Translations under genes and position numbers: made by a program
In this document: positions 39,574-53,987 of the stretch, in pieces
Numbering within the stretch: position 1 is the stretch's first letter
How the letters are laid out: every line of letters starts with the position of its first letter
NCBI RefSeq assembly: GCF_003324165.1
Contig: NW_025407837.1
Coordinates: forward strand, 186,001 to 250,000
DNA: 64,000 nucleotides
Direction of reading: 5' to 3'
From: Naegleria lovaniensis
Lineage: Eukaryota > Heterolobosea > Eutetramitea > Acrasida > Naegleriidae
The notes under the pieces: generated by a model
The model's input: only the letters and a program-made list of their open reading frames with translations
Told to the model about the DNA's origin: nothing
Database searches by the model: none

Positions 39574-41690
39574 ATGTCCAAATCCTTCTCGTCTTCTTCT
39601 CTTTTATGTTCTGTGTATCCTGAAGAGGTGTCAGATCAGAGTGATCATGACGACCATGAATCATCTTGGGATGGAAAAACTGATGAAATGTTAGTGCATG
39701 ATGAACCACTGCATGTTCCCGAAGCAGAAGATCAAGAATCCTCAGCATCCTCATTGGCACGTGCCTTTGAAATACCCATTCAATATCAATCTTTAAAAAA
39801 GCAACAAAAGAAGAGAAAAAAGAATAGAACTACTTCTACCACTACGACTGCACCTTCTCTCATTTCCAAGACGGTGGATCATGATAATCACAAGAAACAT
39901 GACACGTTATCAGTAGAGAACCAATTGAGTGTCATGAAAGATCCTACCCATCATCATGATAGTTCTTCTAGTTCAACATCATCATCTATCAAATTATTGG
40001 ATGAAATTAATTTTCATTTTCCAATTTCATATTCTAAAATTATGACTCGATCCTTTCTACCAAAATCCATTGAAGTCTATCAATTCAGTGCAGAATATAC
40101 TAAAAAAGTATTAGATTTAGCAATGAATTTTGAAATTATTAATGATCAAAAAAATCAAATCTTTAATTATGGTTTTTCTGATATTCAAGATGCCATCGAT
40201 GAATTGATCAAGATTCCTCGTTATGAAAAGTCGAATCGAAAGAATATTGAAAAGTATCTTTCAATATTTAATGATGGAAATATGATTTTTACAAGTGATC
40301 AATTTGTTACTTGTCAAAATGAACAATTTGGTAAAATCTATGTATTGAATATTCATGCATTTAATGTAGCCAATGATTGGAATAATAGTGGTGGTAGTAT
40401 TGGTGGTAGTATTGGTGGTAGTATTGGTGGTAGTAATGGTGGTGGTCATGGTGGTAGTCTCAAAAAGTCATACACCTCTCGTGATCATGACACATGGAAT
40501 GACTTGTCAAGTGTTCAATTATTTTGTATGGATATGAATGCAGAGAAATTGATAGCTTTTAAAAATATGGAGCGAGTGAGTTGGATGACTAGAAATAACA
40601 AAACGACGTCGTCAAATCAAGAGATCATGATGAATACCATTCGAAAACAACGTCAAATTGGTCATGTTAAAATGATTCGTCCATCCATAAGTACCAACTC
40701 GAAAATGGTGAAAGCAGGTCATTCACTCTTTATATTCACCAGTGACTCTTATTTGAGTGAAGATGATTATTTAGATTATCAATACATGATATCATCTCCT
40801 ACTCAGACACGTCCATTGAAATACAATCCAAACGCTATGGTGATTTATACGATTAATCATATTCATGATCCAGATCAAATATCTTTTGATATTGCACTCG
40901 ATCAAGCGACTCACTTTATTTCTAAAAGAAGAAATTATTCTTTATGTGTATGTGGTGATATTTTACTATTTGGAGGAATTGAATTGTATGATGATTCAAA
41001 TCACCACCACCATCATGGAGAAGAGGGTATTCTTCTTCAAAAGACTACTACTACTACTCGCAGACATAATCATGTGAGTAGTGATCTCTATGTGATTAAA
41101 TATGATCCCTATCATCCTGGACATATTCAACAAATTGAAAAGAAGGAATATTCAACCAATATTTCATGGCCATGTGCTCGTCATTCTCACTCGGTGTGCT
41201 CTTCTGCTTCTGTCATGTACATTTATGGAGGTATTGATGAAAATGGAAATGTTTTAAATGATTTGTATAGTTATGATAGCCATACCAAAGAGTGGAATGA
41301 AATTATTATTGATTCATTGATACCACCTTCTCCTATTCATTGCCTATCTTCTCTATTATTCCATACAGGACGATATTTAATTTTGAAATGTTGGATGAAG
41401 AATGAATCATCCATGGATGATATACTGAAAGATCCAAAAACAACAACAACAAGTAGTACTACTCCAATCTCGAACATGATCACCACTCAATCCTTTAAAT
41501 TAGATTTGACTACAAATACATGGAGTATGATACATGATATCATTCCATTGCATGAAGAGAGTCATCGAGATTCTAGTCGTAAGGGTCATATCACAACTAG
41601 TCCTTGTTCATCAGCACCCATTCTCATTCAAAATTGCAATTATATTGTATCCATACCTAGTGCTAGTCTAAGTGCAAGTGCAAGTACAAA

Positions 41691-41723
<33 letters not shown>

Positions 41724-43029
41724 AAATACCACTCATCCATCCTCATCCTCTCTATTCACCTACTCTCCTCTGCACATGTATGAAATGGGAGCATCCAAAC
41801 AATTTGTTGGAAATTATTTATTGCAACGAAAACAAGAAAATTATCTTGTGGATGTTGCATTTAAATTACAAGATGAAACATTTAGTGATGTATCTCATTA
41901 TTTATTAGCACATAAATGTGTGATTGCTGCAAGATGTCCATATTTATATCAACAAATATTGGATTCAACTGAAACCTTACAGAGAAGTGAGTTTATGGGT
42001 GGTCATATCACATTTCCAACTCATGACATGTGTGACACCATTCCTTTGGTGAGAGTAGCATTAGGATATGAAAAGATTTTTGAATTGTATTTGAATTTTA
42101 TTTATAGTGGAGAAGTGAAATTGAATCATGATCATACAAGTCATGGAGGAACTGCAACAACTACGAGTCATGGAGGAACTGCAACAACAACAACAGCAAC
42201 TAGTACTATTCCTACTACCACTGCTTTACCTACTATTCCTACTACCACTGCTTTACCTACTATTCCTACTACAACTACTTTGATAAACACTCACACTATT
42301 TTGAATGAGGATGTTCATTTATTCCTTGAATATTCAAAACTTGTATCTCCAAATGCTCATTATCCCTTCTTATTGAAATTATTTGATCGAGAATATAAAA
42401 TGAATATGAATCTATGTGTTGAAGGATATCAACAATACATGTCTGATTTGAAAAGACTCTATGAAAGCAAATTAGAAAGTGATATTCAATTAGTATTTTC
42501 TCCATCCTCAAGTACAAGTCGTAGCAATGGTAATAATACTACTTGTATTAGTTCACATCGATTATTCTTATCACGTTCACCCTATCTCTCAAGAGTGTTT
42601 GTAACAGGAGGAATGTATGAAGCTAATTCAGAAGTGGTTGAAATGGATGAAGAATATTCATTTCCAGTGATGGAAAATATCATTCAATACTTTTATACGG
42701 ATCAAATTCATTTGAATGGAAATAATTGTCTTGCAACATTATTGAATTGCAATTTATTTGAAATGCCAGAATTATCCATGTGTGCTCGATCGATTGCCAT
42801 TGATTTAATAGATGATTCGAATGTATGGGATGTTATGAATTTGGCATTAAGTTATCATGAAGTGACATTGAGATTGGCATGTGAATCATTTATTTCAACA
42901 CTCATGGATCGCGTATCCAAGAAGGAAGAATTATTAGCGTTGCCTTATGAAGTAAGACGTACCATTTATGAAAGATGGCGTCGAATTGGTCAAAAACAAG
43001 GTTTGAAAAAGGGTCGAAGAAAGAGGTAA
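39574..43029 (+). CDS. Kelch-BTB-BTB protein, LZTR1-like layout
   Basis: 1,151 residues in one exon; the ATG follows eight A (the frame before it has no ATG). The N-terminal half holds degenerate Kelch blades, clearest at SLCVCGDILLFGGIELYD, ARHSHSVCSSASVMYIYGGIDENGN (in part) and LYSYDSHTKEWNEI. A first BTB domain begins NYLVDVAFKLQDE and contains LLAHKCVIAARCPYLYQQIL. A second follows at ESDIQLVFSP, then SSHRLFLSRSPYLSRVF and VMENIIQYFYTDQI, with a BACK-like helical tail. Gly/Ser/Ile and Thr/Pro repeats fill the loops. The order Kelch, BTB, BTB is that of LZTR1, the CUL3 adaptor that ubiquitinates RAS-family GTPases. Function here is inferred from the layout. Confidence 0.78.
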
Positions 43030-43113
43030 TTACTTGGCAAGTCAGAATTCTCAATAGGTGAGATCAATGAATAATAAAATCTTCAAAGGATTCAGAAGCT
43101 TTCTACAACATTT

Positions 43114-45507
43114 CTACAACATTTCACTTAAACAATCTCTAAATTTTACATCATCGAAAGGTATCACATCATCATTCTTGGGATGTTTGTATCCATGTTG
43201 AGAAATCATTTGTTTCCAATCCGAGTCACTCACTAAATCTCCTCTCACATTTGTAAATAATCGTTTGAGTATGACTGTATTCCCTCTACTAAATAAATAA
43301 TGCATTTGAGAGATACAAGATTTGATAAATAAAAATCTCTCATCATGATCATTTTCAATACATGGTATTAAAATGTGAGAAATAAAATTACAAATCCATG
43401 GTTGATTCGTCTTATCAATGGTGCATAACATTTGCATTATTCTCTTGTAGGAATTGTGTATATACTGTAAAATAATTGATTTTGATTCTTCTTTTTGAAA
43501 TAATTCTTGAATTTTCTGAATGGAACAATTCTTCATTTTGATATCAGAATCATGTTCAATATTGAGATAAATGATAATTTCCATAAATACTTGAATATAT
43601 TGAGAGAGATAGGAAGATTGGAAAGAAGGAGTGGATGATTCATCTTTGGCATGGTCATTATTGTTCATACTATTATTAGGTATAATACTATTGGGAGTAT
43701 TATTGGGAGTATTATTGGGAGTATTATTAGGTATAATACAATTAGGAATACTATTAGGAGTACCATTGTTCCTACTATGATTCATACTTGTACCATTGCT
43801 TGTCCCACTACTCGTCTTCTTTGAATGCTGATCCATGTTTTTGTGATGAGACCGATCCATGATCATTGCATCCGATGGATTCAAGGCAACACGATCATTC
43901 TTGACATAATTGACAATACATCGATAAGCATGAATAATTGGATGCACGATCAATTGTTCAGAGGTTAATCGTTTAGTACTATCCTTTTCAATCATCATTC
44001 CTATTAATCTTCGAATACTATTTAACATGATCGAGTCATAGAGTGTCGAGATGGGTCTATAATTTTGTAAAACTATTTTTAGAAATGTGAGATGAGAATG
44101 TCCACTGAATAATTCAAATAAAGTGACACCCAATGAATAAATGTCTACATTGAAAGAATATCCTTTTTGAAATACAATTTCACTTGCACAATAGAGAGGT
44201 GTGCCACATATACTCTGTAATGAAACTTCCATATTTGATTGAACTGCTTTGGATAAACCAAAATCACCTAATTTCACACTAATATATTCATAGGAATCAT
44301 AGAATTGATCTGTTGAAGTATGATGATTGGAATGATTGTTTGAATGATGATTGTTTGAATGATGATTGTTTGAATGATGATTGTTTGAATGATGATTGCT
44401 TGAATGATTGTTTAAATGATGATTGTTTGAATGAGATGGATATTTGGAATATTTTTCATCATTGGATTGGTGACATTTAGCATTCTGTACTTTTGATTCA
44501 AAATGATCATCCTCTTCATCCTCTTCTTCTTCATCTTCATCATAGTCTTCCTCTTGTTTGATATACTTGGAATAGACATAGTGTGGTGATAATGCATCAT
44601 TACTTAATAAAATATTATAGGGTTTAATATCTCTATGAATGACTTGTTTTTCAACATGACAATAATATAATACATCAATTAATTCAATCATCCATTTCAA
44701 TAGAATATAGATGGGTAATTTTAAATGTAAATCTTTTTCTAAATAATCTCCAATACTACCCATATTACAATATTCACTCACAATGACAATATATTCACAT
44801 TTTTCTAAAGTTATGGGTGATGATCGAGTTGGTTGTTGTTGTTGTTGTTGTTGTTGTATTCGTTGAATGGGATCAAGTGTTGTGTGATTCATGTGATGGT
44901 TATTATTATGATTTAAATGATTATTATTGTAATAGTAATTATTATTATTTAAATAAGAAGCATTAGAACCACCACCACCACTACTACTACTATTACTTCC
45001 ATAACTCATAATTGAACTCATATTTCCAATAAATTCCTGATGAGTCATGACATTCTTCAATTGTACAATATTTTCATGTTTCAATTTTCTCATAATTTCA
45101 ATTTCATTGAGAATTTGTTCTCGTGTTTGCTTTCCAGAATGAACAGGAATGACTTTGAGAGCAACATATTCATTCAATTCTTGATCGAGAGCAACATAGA
45201 CATCAGAATTCATACCCTCTCCGATTTTCTTTCGAATCAAGTAACGTTCATTAAAGTAGCGTTCTCCTAAATGTAAGACATAACCTCTCTCGACATGTTT
45301 ACCATTTCGGAGAATGGTCGATTGTTCTTGTTCTTCACGTGAGAGAGCAGAAGAAGTACTTGAGAAGAAGCCTCCAATGCCTGTTCCGCCACCGCCACCG
45401 CCACCACGAGTCGTACGAGCTCGAGCATGATGATGATCCTCTCGATGATGAGGACTATTATTACTGTTCGTGAGAGAGTGAGTGGATCGACTTGAAGTGC
45501 CACCCAT
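43114..45507 (-). CDS. protein kinase with N-myristoylation motif and catalytic-domain insertion
   Basis: 797 residues, single exon. It begins MGGTSS, with Gly2 and Ser6 as in N-myristoylated proteins, so membrane attachment is likely. After a Gly-rich tract the kinase domain starts at YLIRKKIGEGMNSDVYVAL; lysine VALKVI, helix-C Glu in LNEIEIMRKLKHENIV, HRDIKPYN, DFGLS and GTPLYCASEI are all present. A low-complexity insertion lies in the N-lobe. A second, about 90 residues long and acidic then His/Asn-rich (NNHHS repeated), separates the catalytic loop from DFG. The C-terminal 270 residues are Asn/Ser/Thr-rich then helical. By motif it is closest to the NEK/ULK-like Ser/Thr kinases, but the family is not certain. 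Confidence 0.82.
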   Translation of the reverse strand: MGGTSSRSTHSLTNSNNSPHHREDHHHARARTTRGGGGGGGTGIGGFFSSTSSALSREEQEQSTILRNGKHVERGYVLHLGERYFNERYLIRKKIGEGMNSDVYVALDQELNEYVALKVIPVHSGKQTREQILNEIEIMRKLKHENIVQLKNVMTHQEFIGNMSSIMSYGSNSSSSGGGGSNASYLNNNNYYYNNNHLNHNNNHHMNHTTLDPIQRIQQQQQQQQPTRSSPITLEKCEYIVIVSEYCNMGSIGDYLEKDLHLKLPIYILLKWMIELIDVLYYCHVEKQVIHRDIKPYNILLSNDALSPHYVYSKYIKQEEDYDEDEEEEDEEDDHFESKVQNAKCHQSNDEKYSKYPSHSNNHHLNNHSSNHHSNNHHSNNHHSNNHHSNNHSNHHTSTDQFYDSYEYISVKLGDFGLSKAVQSNMEVSLQSICGTPLYCASEIVFQKGYSFNVDIYSLGVTLFELFSGHSHLTFLKIVLQNYRPISTLYDSIMLNSIRRLIGMMIEKDSTKRLTSEQLIVHPIIHAYRCIVNYVKNDRVALNPSDAMIMDRSHHKNMDQHSKKTSSGTSNGTSMNHSRNNGTPNSIPNCIIPNNTPNNTPNNTPNSIIPNNSMNNNDHAKDESSTPSFQSSYLSQYIQVFMEIIIYLNIEHDSDIKMKNCSIQKIQELFQKEESKSIILQYIHNSYKRIMQMLCTIDKTNQPWICNFISHILIPCIENDHDERFLFIKSCISQMHYLFSRGNTVILKRLFTNVRGDLVSDSDWKQMISQHGYKHPKNDDVIPFDDVKFRDCLSEML

Positions 45508-45931
45508 TTCAATGATTTAAATTGTTGTTGTTGTTATAAGATTTGAGTTGTGTTGAGAGTGTTTGGTGGTGATGGTGTAATAATCTACAAATAAAAAGGA
45601 ATGTTGAAATTTTGAATGTATGGTTCTACAACTTGTTATTTTCACGGGTGAGTGTAGAAAGTAGTGATCATGTGAAGAAAGAGAGAGCAGCACAATGAGA
45701 GAGTTGAAGATTTTTTGTGCGTTTCTTTCTGAAAGATCCTCGAGTTGATGACATGACATCAATTGTTGTTGGACTCCAAGTGTTTGTTGATTCCTCCAAG
45801 GTTTGACTCGTTGCAAGCAGGAAGGATTATAGGACACATCAAGAGTGTAACAACAAACGCGTCAAAAGTTCTTGCAAGAACCCTTTGATGATGTTGATAC
45901 AACAAGAATATCATCCTCATGTTTTTAAAAA
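45508..45931. other. divergent intergenic region, 424 bp
   Basis: Spacer between the kinase and huntingtin genes, presumably a shared promoter region. No gene, RNA or distinctive repeat was found; short open frames on both strands lack starts and motifs. Confidence 0.55.
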
Positions 45932-48900
45932 ATGTTATCATCATCCAATCATCCGACTACTTCTTCTTCTTCGGGAGCATCAAGTGGAAGTGGTCAAACA
46001 CCCATACTTGATATCAATTCAAGTCTCACTATTCTTCAAGAAAAGATTATTTATCATCAAGATCATCATGATGATTCCATCAGTGGTAGTGGTGGTGGTG
46101 GTGGTGGTCAAGGAGATTCATTTGATGACTCTTTTACCACCCAGCAATCTCCTCCTCTTTCCACAACAACATCCCAACAAGACACTCCCCAACGAAGAAA
46201 ACAAATTCAAACAGCACTCTCCAACATTTCTGAATTCTTCATTTATTATTATCAAAGAGAATGTAAATTTTCATTAATGACTCAACAATTAGAGTCCACA
46301 AGTGGTGGTGCTACATCATCATCATCATCAACAACAACAACTTCTTCTGGTACTACCACGACACAAGATTCAGATTCTGTCTTTTTCAAAAACGTTTCTA
46401 ATTATCTCAATGTCTCTATTCAACAATGTTTGAGAGCATGTGGTGATATTTCAAATGATGTTCGAATGTATGCCAATGAACATCTCAGAAAGATTATCAA
46501 ATCTGTGATTGACACTCATTCCGATCGAATTCTAGTCATTCTATTCAAATCTATGAAACCAAAAGTGAATAACAAGTATAGTATTGTAACAGCAATCTCC
46601 AATTTTGCAAATATTTCTCATTATATCAAACCACAGAAATGTAGAACCATGGTTTCATTCATTTTACCACAACTCATTCAATTTGTATCGATTGAATATG
46701 ATTATTATACGTTTATTATTGAAAATATTACAATGAGTGGATCATTGGATAAAATATTTGATATTTTAGGACCATATATAGAAGAAGAAGAAATTTATGA
46801 TTTTTGTAAAGATTTATTTAAATTACTTTCTCATCAAGAAATTGAAATTCGAAGATCAAGCGCTAAATCCATTTCATCATGTTGTGCCTTTGTACCGACA
46901 TGTCCAATCCATCAAGTGGCTTTGGATGTCCATGAAATTGCAGTGAGTCAATGCTTTAAAAATCAAGAATGTGTTGATTTAAAGACACTTCAAGGATGTT
47001 TAAATACATTTTTGAACATATTACTAGTTTTGGATGATTTATCAGGAAGATCATCAAGAGCATCTCCCATTCACTACTCTCGATATCAATCATTTAGTAA
47101 CTTGGTGTGTGATTTATTAATTGATTCATTGAGTGTGCAAGATCAGAGAATATTATCACCATCGATAGAATTATTAACTAATTTATTATCTAAATTTAGT
47201 AATTACTGTAAGAATTGGATTCGAGGGAAAGTAGATGCTCTACTCTCAAAAACATTTTATATTCTCACTACTTCTAAAATGTTAGTGACTGTCAAGAGTT
47301 ATATTTTAGAAGCACTCTCTCAATTTCTTTATGTATTTCCTGAATGGACTCTTGAATCGTTTCATAAGAATTCGTGTCATTTGAAATTTTTATTTGATAT
47401 TTTAGAAAATATTGAAGAAGATTATTTGATTAGAGGAAAGTCATCCATTCTATTGGCTACTATTATTGAAGTTTGTGTCAAGTTACAACACAAGAATTTA
47501 GTTGAACGAGTGAGACCTTTAATGAATGATGAGGTAGAGTCTAAACAGAGTGAATCTACTCGAAATGACTTGCTTTTGGATTTTGGAACCAGTGAAATGG
47601 TTGATATGAACTCGACCAATACTTTCAATGCTAGTAGTAGCACTACCAACTACACTTTCAATACTAGTGGAATGGCAGATATCCATAATACTACTACTGC
47701 TATTCCTACTAGTGCAACTACTACTGCAACTATCAACACGACAACAACCACTACTTTCAATACTAGTAGCACTAGTGGAATGGCAGATATCAATACTACT
47801 ACTACACCTACAACCAACACATCGATTCAACATCTTTCTTCACATTCACTTCTCTCTCAACTCACATGCATGATTGTTGATAAAATTATGAACATCATGA
47901 TGAGAGAATCATTCAATCATTTACTAGTGAGAATGTTAATTAGTTCATGTAGTCTATGTCTACCCATTTGTATGCAATATTTACCTGAATTAGCATTCAA
48001 TATTCCCAAGTATATTCTTTCTATTATTCATGTCAATGATAGTTTTTGGAGTGTTAAATTTGAAATTTTGAATTTTCTCAATCGATTTGATTATACTCTC
48101 ATTGAATATTATGAACGTAAGAATAATTTAAAGAAAACAAGTCAGCGTAACAACCCTATAGATACAACAACAACAACGAGTTCTACTACTGGTAGTACTA
48201 CTGGTAGTACTTCTTCCAATACTACAAATGCAACAACAACGAGTGCTACTGCTACTACTACTAGTACTACAAATGCAACAACCACCACTACCACGACAAC
48301 CACCACTACCACCACCACTACAACAACAACACAATATACTCTCTTACAAATCATTGTAGACAAAGTCGTATGGAAATACATTAGTGATGATAATGAAAAG
48401 GTTAGAAAATTAGCCTGTATGACTCTTATTCAATTATTACCCTATCCCAATGTTATGAATAATATTCATACGACATCTATTCATCACGGTGGTTCATCTT
48501 CACAACAATTACTTTCATCTTCACAATCTAAAAGTGGAAGTCAAATGGCATCACTCTTTGAAAGATATTCATCAGATTATGATTCTCGTTTACTAAAACA
48601 AATCATTTCAACAGAAATGTTACAATACATTAATAGAGATGTGATTCGAGAACATGAATTAACCAATGTGGTATTGGTCATTATGAGATGTATTTCTCAA
48701 TTGACTCTTGTGAGAGATGACAAACATACTTTTATTGGAATTATCAAATTATTATCATCACTTGCAAAGAGATATAGTCAATACGATGATTCCAATCCAC
48801 ATTTAATATCTCTACATAATGATGAAAAGAGTGGTCAGAGTGGTCAGAATGGTCAGAATGATCCTATTAGCGGTAGTAGTAGTAGTAACACGAGTAGTAG

Positions 48901-51900
48901 TGGTAGTAGTAGTGGTACCACGACGACGACGAGTCATTCCACAAATCCAGGTGGTAGTGGTGGTAGCTCAACAACAACAACCTTACATGCTATTCCTCAA
49001 CGAGTTCGCCATCAACGAACTTCATCCATGGGTGGTGGTTTCAATACAAGTACGAGTGGAGCCAATGCACCTACAAGTTCTCATATCACTCCAAAACCAG
49101 TCATTTCATTCTATGCCATTGAGATTTTAGACTTGTTGTTGGACAAGTTGAAATATTCAGCTGAAATCTCTACAGATCTCAATGTACATTCCATGATTGT
49201 TAAAACTATTGGATTATATGTATTACAATTGAAACATTTAACAAGTGGATTGAATAATAATACTTCCAGTCATAATTCCATCATGATGATCAAAAAAGTT
49301 CAACACATTACTGAAAAACTATTATCATATGAACATTTCATGATTGATATGATTAGTAATGTGTTTGATGAGTCATATATCAAATCAAGTCCTATTCAAT
49401 TGAATTATCAAAAAGACATGCACAAATATGTCTATGACAAGTTATATCATAATATTCGACAATCTGCCAAGTCATCCATTAGTAATGCCATTATTGATTC
49501 TACTTATAGTAGAGATGCTATTTCTATACTACGATCACAATTACTCAAGACACTCTATTTTATATTATTATATGGATCTACCAATGTCATTGAAAAGTAT
49601 ACCATCTCAATGATTCAATATTTACATTTCAATGTGAGATTTGAAAAGAAATTTTCCATCCTCTGTATTCAAGAATTATTTGTTTCTTTATTTGGTAAAA
49701 AGGATCGATACTATAATATTAATATACCAAATTATGAGAGTATCAAACCATTATTCATTAATGATGAAGATGATGTTATTAATCCAATGGGAGTCAATCA
49801 AATGTTCTCATTCGCCACTCCAATCTCTTCATCCTCTTTACGTAAATGCAATGGACTTTTTGAAAAGATATTTGTAGAAGGTAAAAACAATGTATGGTCC
49901 ACACGAAGAGATGTTAATTTGGGATTGAATAGTATGAGAGTACGAACCACATCTTTACTCATTCCCAATAATAAGGCAAGTATGAGTGGTAATAGTAGTA
50001 CTGGTGGTGCTGATTCTAGTTCTACTACTACTACTACTACAACAACAACAACAACGACATCAAAGAATAATCCAATCACTCCACAAAAATCCATTCCATT
50101 GACTCATACACAATCCCCTAAAAGCACCAATTTTAGCTATGATTCTAAATTTGGAGATACTGGAAAAACGTATCGTCAAATTCTCTACATGTTCAATCCT
50201 GTAGTGATTGGTTTAACCAAATCATTCAAACATACACATGATCGATCTCTACAAAATGTAATTCTATTCATGCTCATTCGAATGATTTGTATTGGAATTG
50301 ATTTTAGTCAATTAGATAAGGATGGATCATTTATTAGATATATTTTGAAACAAATTGATGATATTGAAACGACCTATTTGACTGATTATGAACCTGATCA
50401 TACATTGTATCAAGTGATGGATTTCTTATCAGTTTTATTGTACATTGTCAAGTATTCACATTTCCCTGATCATCCATTTGATTGTATTAAGAAGTTGGCT
50501 CAAATTGGTTTAAAGGATGAGAAAGATTTGAATCGTAGTGTTGGTGGTGGTGGTGGTAGTCGTGTTAGTTCTGGTAGTGCCAGTAGTAGTAACCATGTTC
50601 AACAACATGAATGGAGTATGACCAGTATTTTGAGATCACTCTCTCCCATCATGATTAGAGCTTTTTTATGTGAAACTAGAAATGCACATCATGCGACTAC
50701 TGCAACTACTACCAGTAGTACGACTCAGAACACTGATGGTAGTGCACTGTTGAATGAATTCTTGAAACATGTTCAATTACCAGAATGCCAAGCAGTATTG
50801 ACATTGTTATTGAGAAATGTTCAACAACAAGGAAATGTACATGTCTCAAATAATCATCATGGTAATAGTCATACACACAATAGTCATACTCACAAGAACA
50901 CAAGTTCAGCTGAAAATACTCAAGTACTCCTCGATATGAACATTCCAATGGTATCAACCAATTCATCTTCAACTACATCCAATACGACTACTTCCAATAA
51001 GAATTGGACTACTCCAAGTACTACTACTACTACCTCAAGTACTACTACTTCAAGTACTACCACTACTACTTCAACTAGTCCATACTCTCCATGGAAACGT
51101 CTCTCCAACAAGATTTTAACCGAATGGGTCATTCATCAACAATTACAAGTGGACATGGATTGGAGTCGTGTACTCATTTCCAACATTGGAGATCATTTCC
51201 AATCCACTCGCAATGATGCTACTCTCTATTATAATCATATTATGAATCAATTGATGAGTGGATCAGCAGGTGGAGGTGGCGGTAGTGGTGGTCTATCTGG
51301 TGGTATTGGTTCGTCTACTCTTCCTCTAGGTGGTGGTGGTTTATCAGGTGGTAGTTACTCCTCATCTCATTCAAGTGTTTTATCGAATGGTATTCGAGGA
51401 GGTGCATCTAAAAGACAAAAAGGATGGAATGGAACCCAATGGGGACATGGTTCATCATCAGCATCATTGAAGAATGGAATGATTGATGATGATTTTCGAA
51501 TGGAATTGTCAAAAATATTTTACTTTATTGATGCCTTGTATATTAATGTTCATGATGAAGAACAATTGCCAATTATTCGAACACTCAATGAGGCAATGAA
51601 TCAACATTTGAATCAATCCATGAATGAAATGATGATGGATCATTCAAGACTTGTCTCTCAAGATTCATTTCATCGATCATTGATGACGACTCCTCAAGAT
51701 TCATCCATACTATTCAACAATGATAACAATGAAAACAGTAACAACACTAACAACAACAACTCGGATGATACTAGTAGAATTTTCATCATTTCCAATTTAC
51801 TCAAATCACTGTTATTTATGAGATTAATGAATAGAATTGATAAGAAGGAAAACAAAGCAGAACACTCTCTTCGTACTTTGGAAACATTTTTATCATTTTG

Positions 51901-53956
51901 TGTCAAATCATTGAAAATTTATATTAATCACAAAGATTCATCATCAATTACAATTGTCAAGTATTTAACATCCGAAATGTTACTAGTCACTATGGAATTA
52001 CAAGAGAGATTATATTCTAAATTATCAAATCATAGACTCATTGATAATGTTGACAAATTGAATGAAATCTATACCAAAGATATTATCTATTTTTGGAAAT
52101 TATTTACAATGAACTGTGAACCTATGGGACAAGATACTGAGAAATCGATCAAGAGATTTGATTTTCCAATCTATGCATCGATTCTATCACTATTATTATC
52201 ACATTCTAAAATGTTACCAAAAGAGTTTGGTATTTCATTTTTCATTGAAATTTACAAAGTATTCCATACGAGCAGTGGTGAGTACACGACCAGTTCCACT
52301 GCTACAAGTTCTATGAGTACTTTGGATGATTTCATGGAAACTAGTTTTAATACTACTACTACTCCTGCTACTACTACTACGACAATGACTAGCACGGATC
52401 ACACAGAGAATACTCTGGCCTCTCCTCTCGTTATGGCTTATCATTATCAAGTGATTCAACAGAAATCTCTATTTTTAAGTATTATTCATTTGATATTAAG
52501 TATTGTTCAATGTTCAACCATATGGAATGCCGTATCGACCACACACACTCATCATACCATTGGAGAGAATTCTATTGAAGCATCATCATCATCATTATTG
52601 GATGACTCAACTCATTCTGATGAGACTACTCCAGAACATCCTTTGAATCTTTTATTTAAAGAATGTTCAATTCAACATTTATCAAGCAAGATGTGGAAGA
52701 ATATTTTAAATCATTTCAATGAACCAATTGTTCAAGAGTTTATTACTTGTTACTCTGATAGTATTCAATCATCCAATGATTTGATTGGACTCTTTGAAGA
52801 ATTAGATGAGAAATTCTCTATCAAGAATCAATTACAAATTAGTGATTTGAGAATTGTATTCAACTTTGTTAAGAATTATATAAGAAAGGGTCATTTACAT
52901 TGTTTAATTCCAAAAATGGTCAATCAATTAGAAGAGAGATACAAAGTTGAAACTACATTTATGAAAAAGAAAATTCTCAAAGATATGATCAATTACATTA
53001 ATCAAAACAATACAAATACTCTCAAAGCACAAATGTTGAAGAATGATTACAAGGTTCTCGATAAGATTATTGAAAATGTGAATCAAACCATTTCAAAATA
53101 TCATTTGAGAGAACAAGACGAGCCTTCATTCATGAAATCCAAATCAATACATTCAATGATTGATCCCTCTCTCAATCCATTGTTGGCACAAAGTGAATTA
53201 GCATCCAATCCTTTTGTCATTTCAAACTTTTTAATTGATTATATGGAAAAGGGAGATTTGAAATATGTTCCAAGTATAGTCTCTTCTATGAATGCTCAAT
53301 CTTTGAAAGACATTATTTCTCAATTTAATGGAAATATTGAATTTGTGACCTCATTACTCATTCATTTAAAGACCATCGATCAAATACTTCCATTTATAGA
53401 TTTTACATTTGATCAAATGAATCGATTGAATGAAAACTCACAAAACAAATCCTCTTTATTCGGTACCTATTTGAAACTATCAAATTTACTCTCTAAATTA
53501 CTTTTGAAATGTAGAACATTTAATTTACTTGAAGATAAGACAAAGCAAGTCATTCAATTTACTTGTCAATTTATTGACTTGTTTTATGAAGAGAGATTGT
53601 TACAACAAGCCGTAGATTTGATTGATGTTGATTACATGCTATCACTCATTCATCAAGTATTACTTTCGTATGGAAGTATATTTCAACGCAGTCAGAATCA
53701 GGTATCAGCACAACATGATTCAACTCGTTGCAACCAAGATGACTTTATTTCCAAATCATGTCAATTAATTATTGATGCTACTACAGTCAGTTCAACAAGT
53801 AGTGATATGATGACTCTCACTCCTTCATCCATGAACTCGTACATGACCAGATATTTGAAACTTATTTTATTCAAGACCTTTCAATTACATCCCAATATGA
53901 CCATGCCATCGGAATTTCCTGATATAGAAGGAGGTGGAATGAATGGAAGTGGTTCG

Positions 53957-53987
<31 letters not shown>

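Noticed and set aside
44310-44440. Regular spacing of ATGATTGTTTGA resembling a CRISPR array
   Set aside because: It is a coding tandem repeat for NNHHS inside a kinase, with no spacers, in a eukaryotic genome.
47422-51132. Cys-, Val- and Ser-rich frames antisense to huntingtin
   Set aside because: They are readings of ACT/AGT/ACA repeats on the other strand, not genes.
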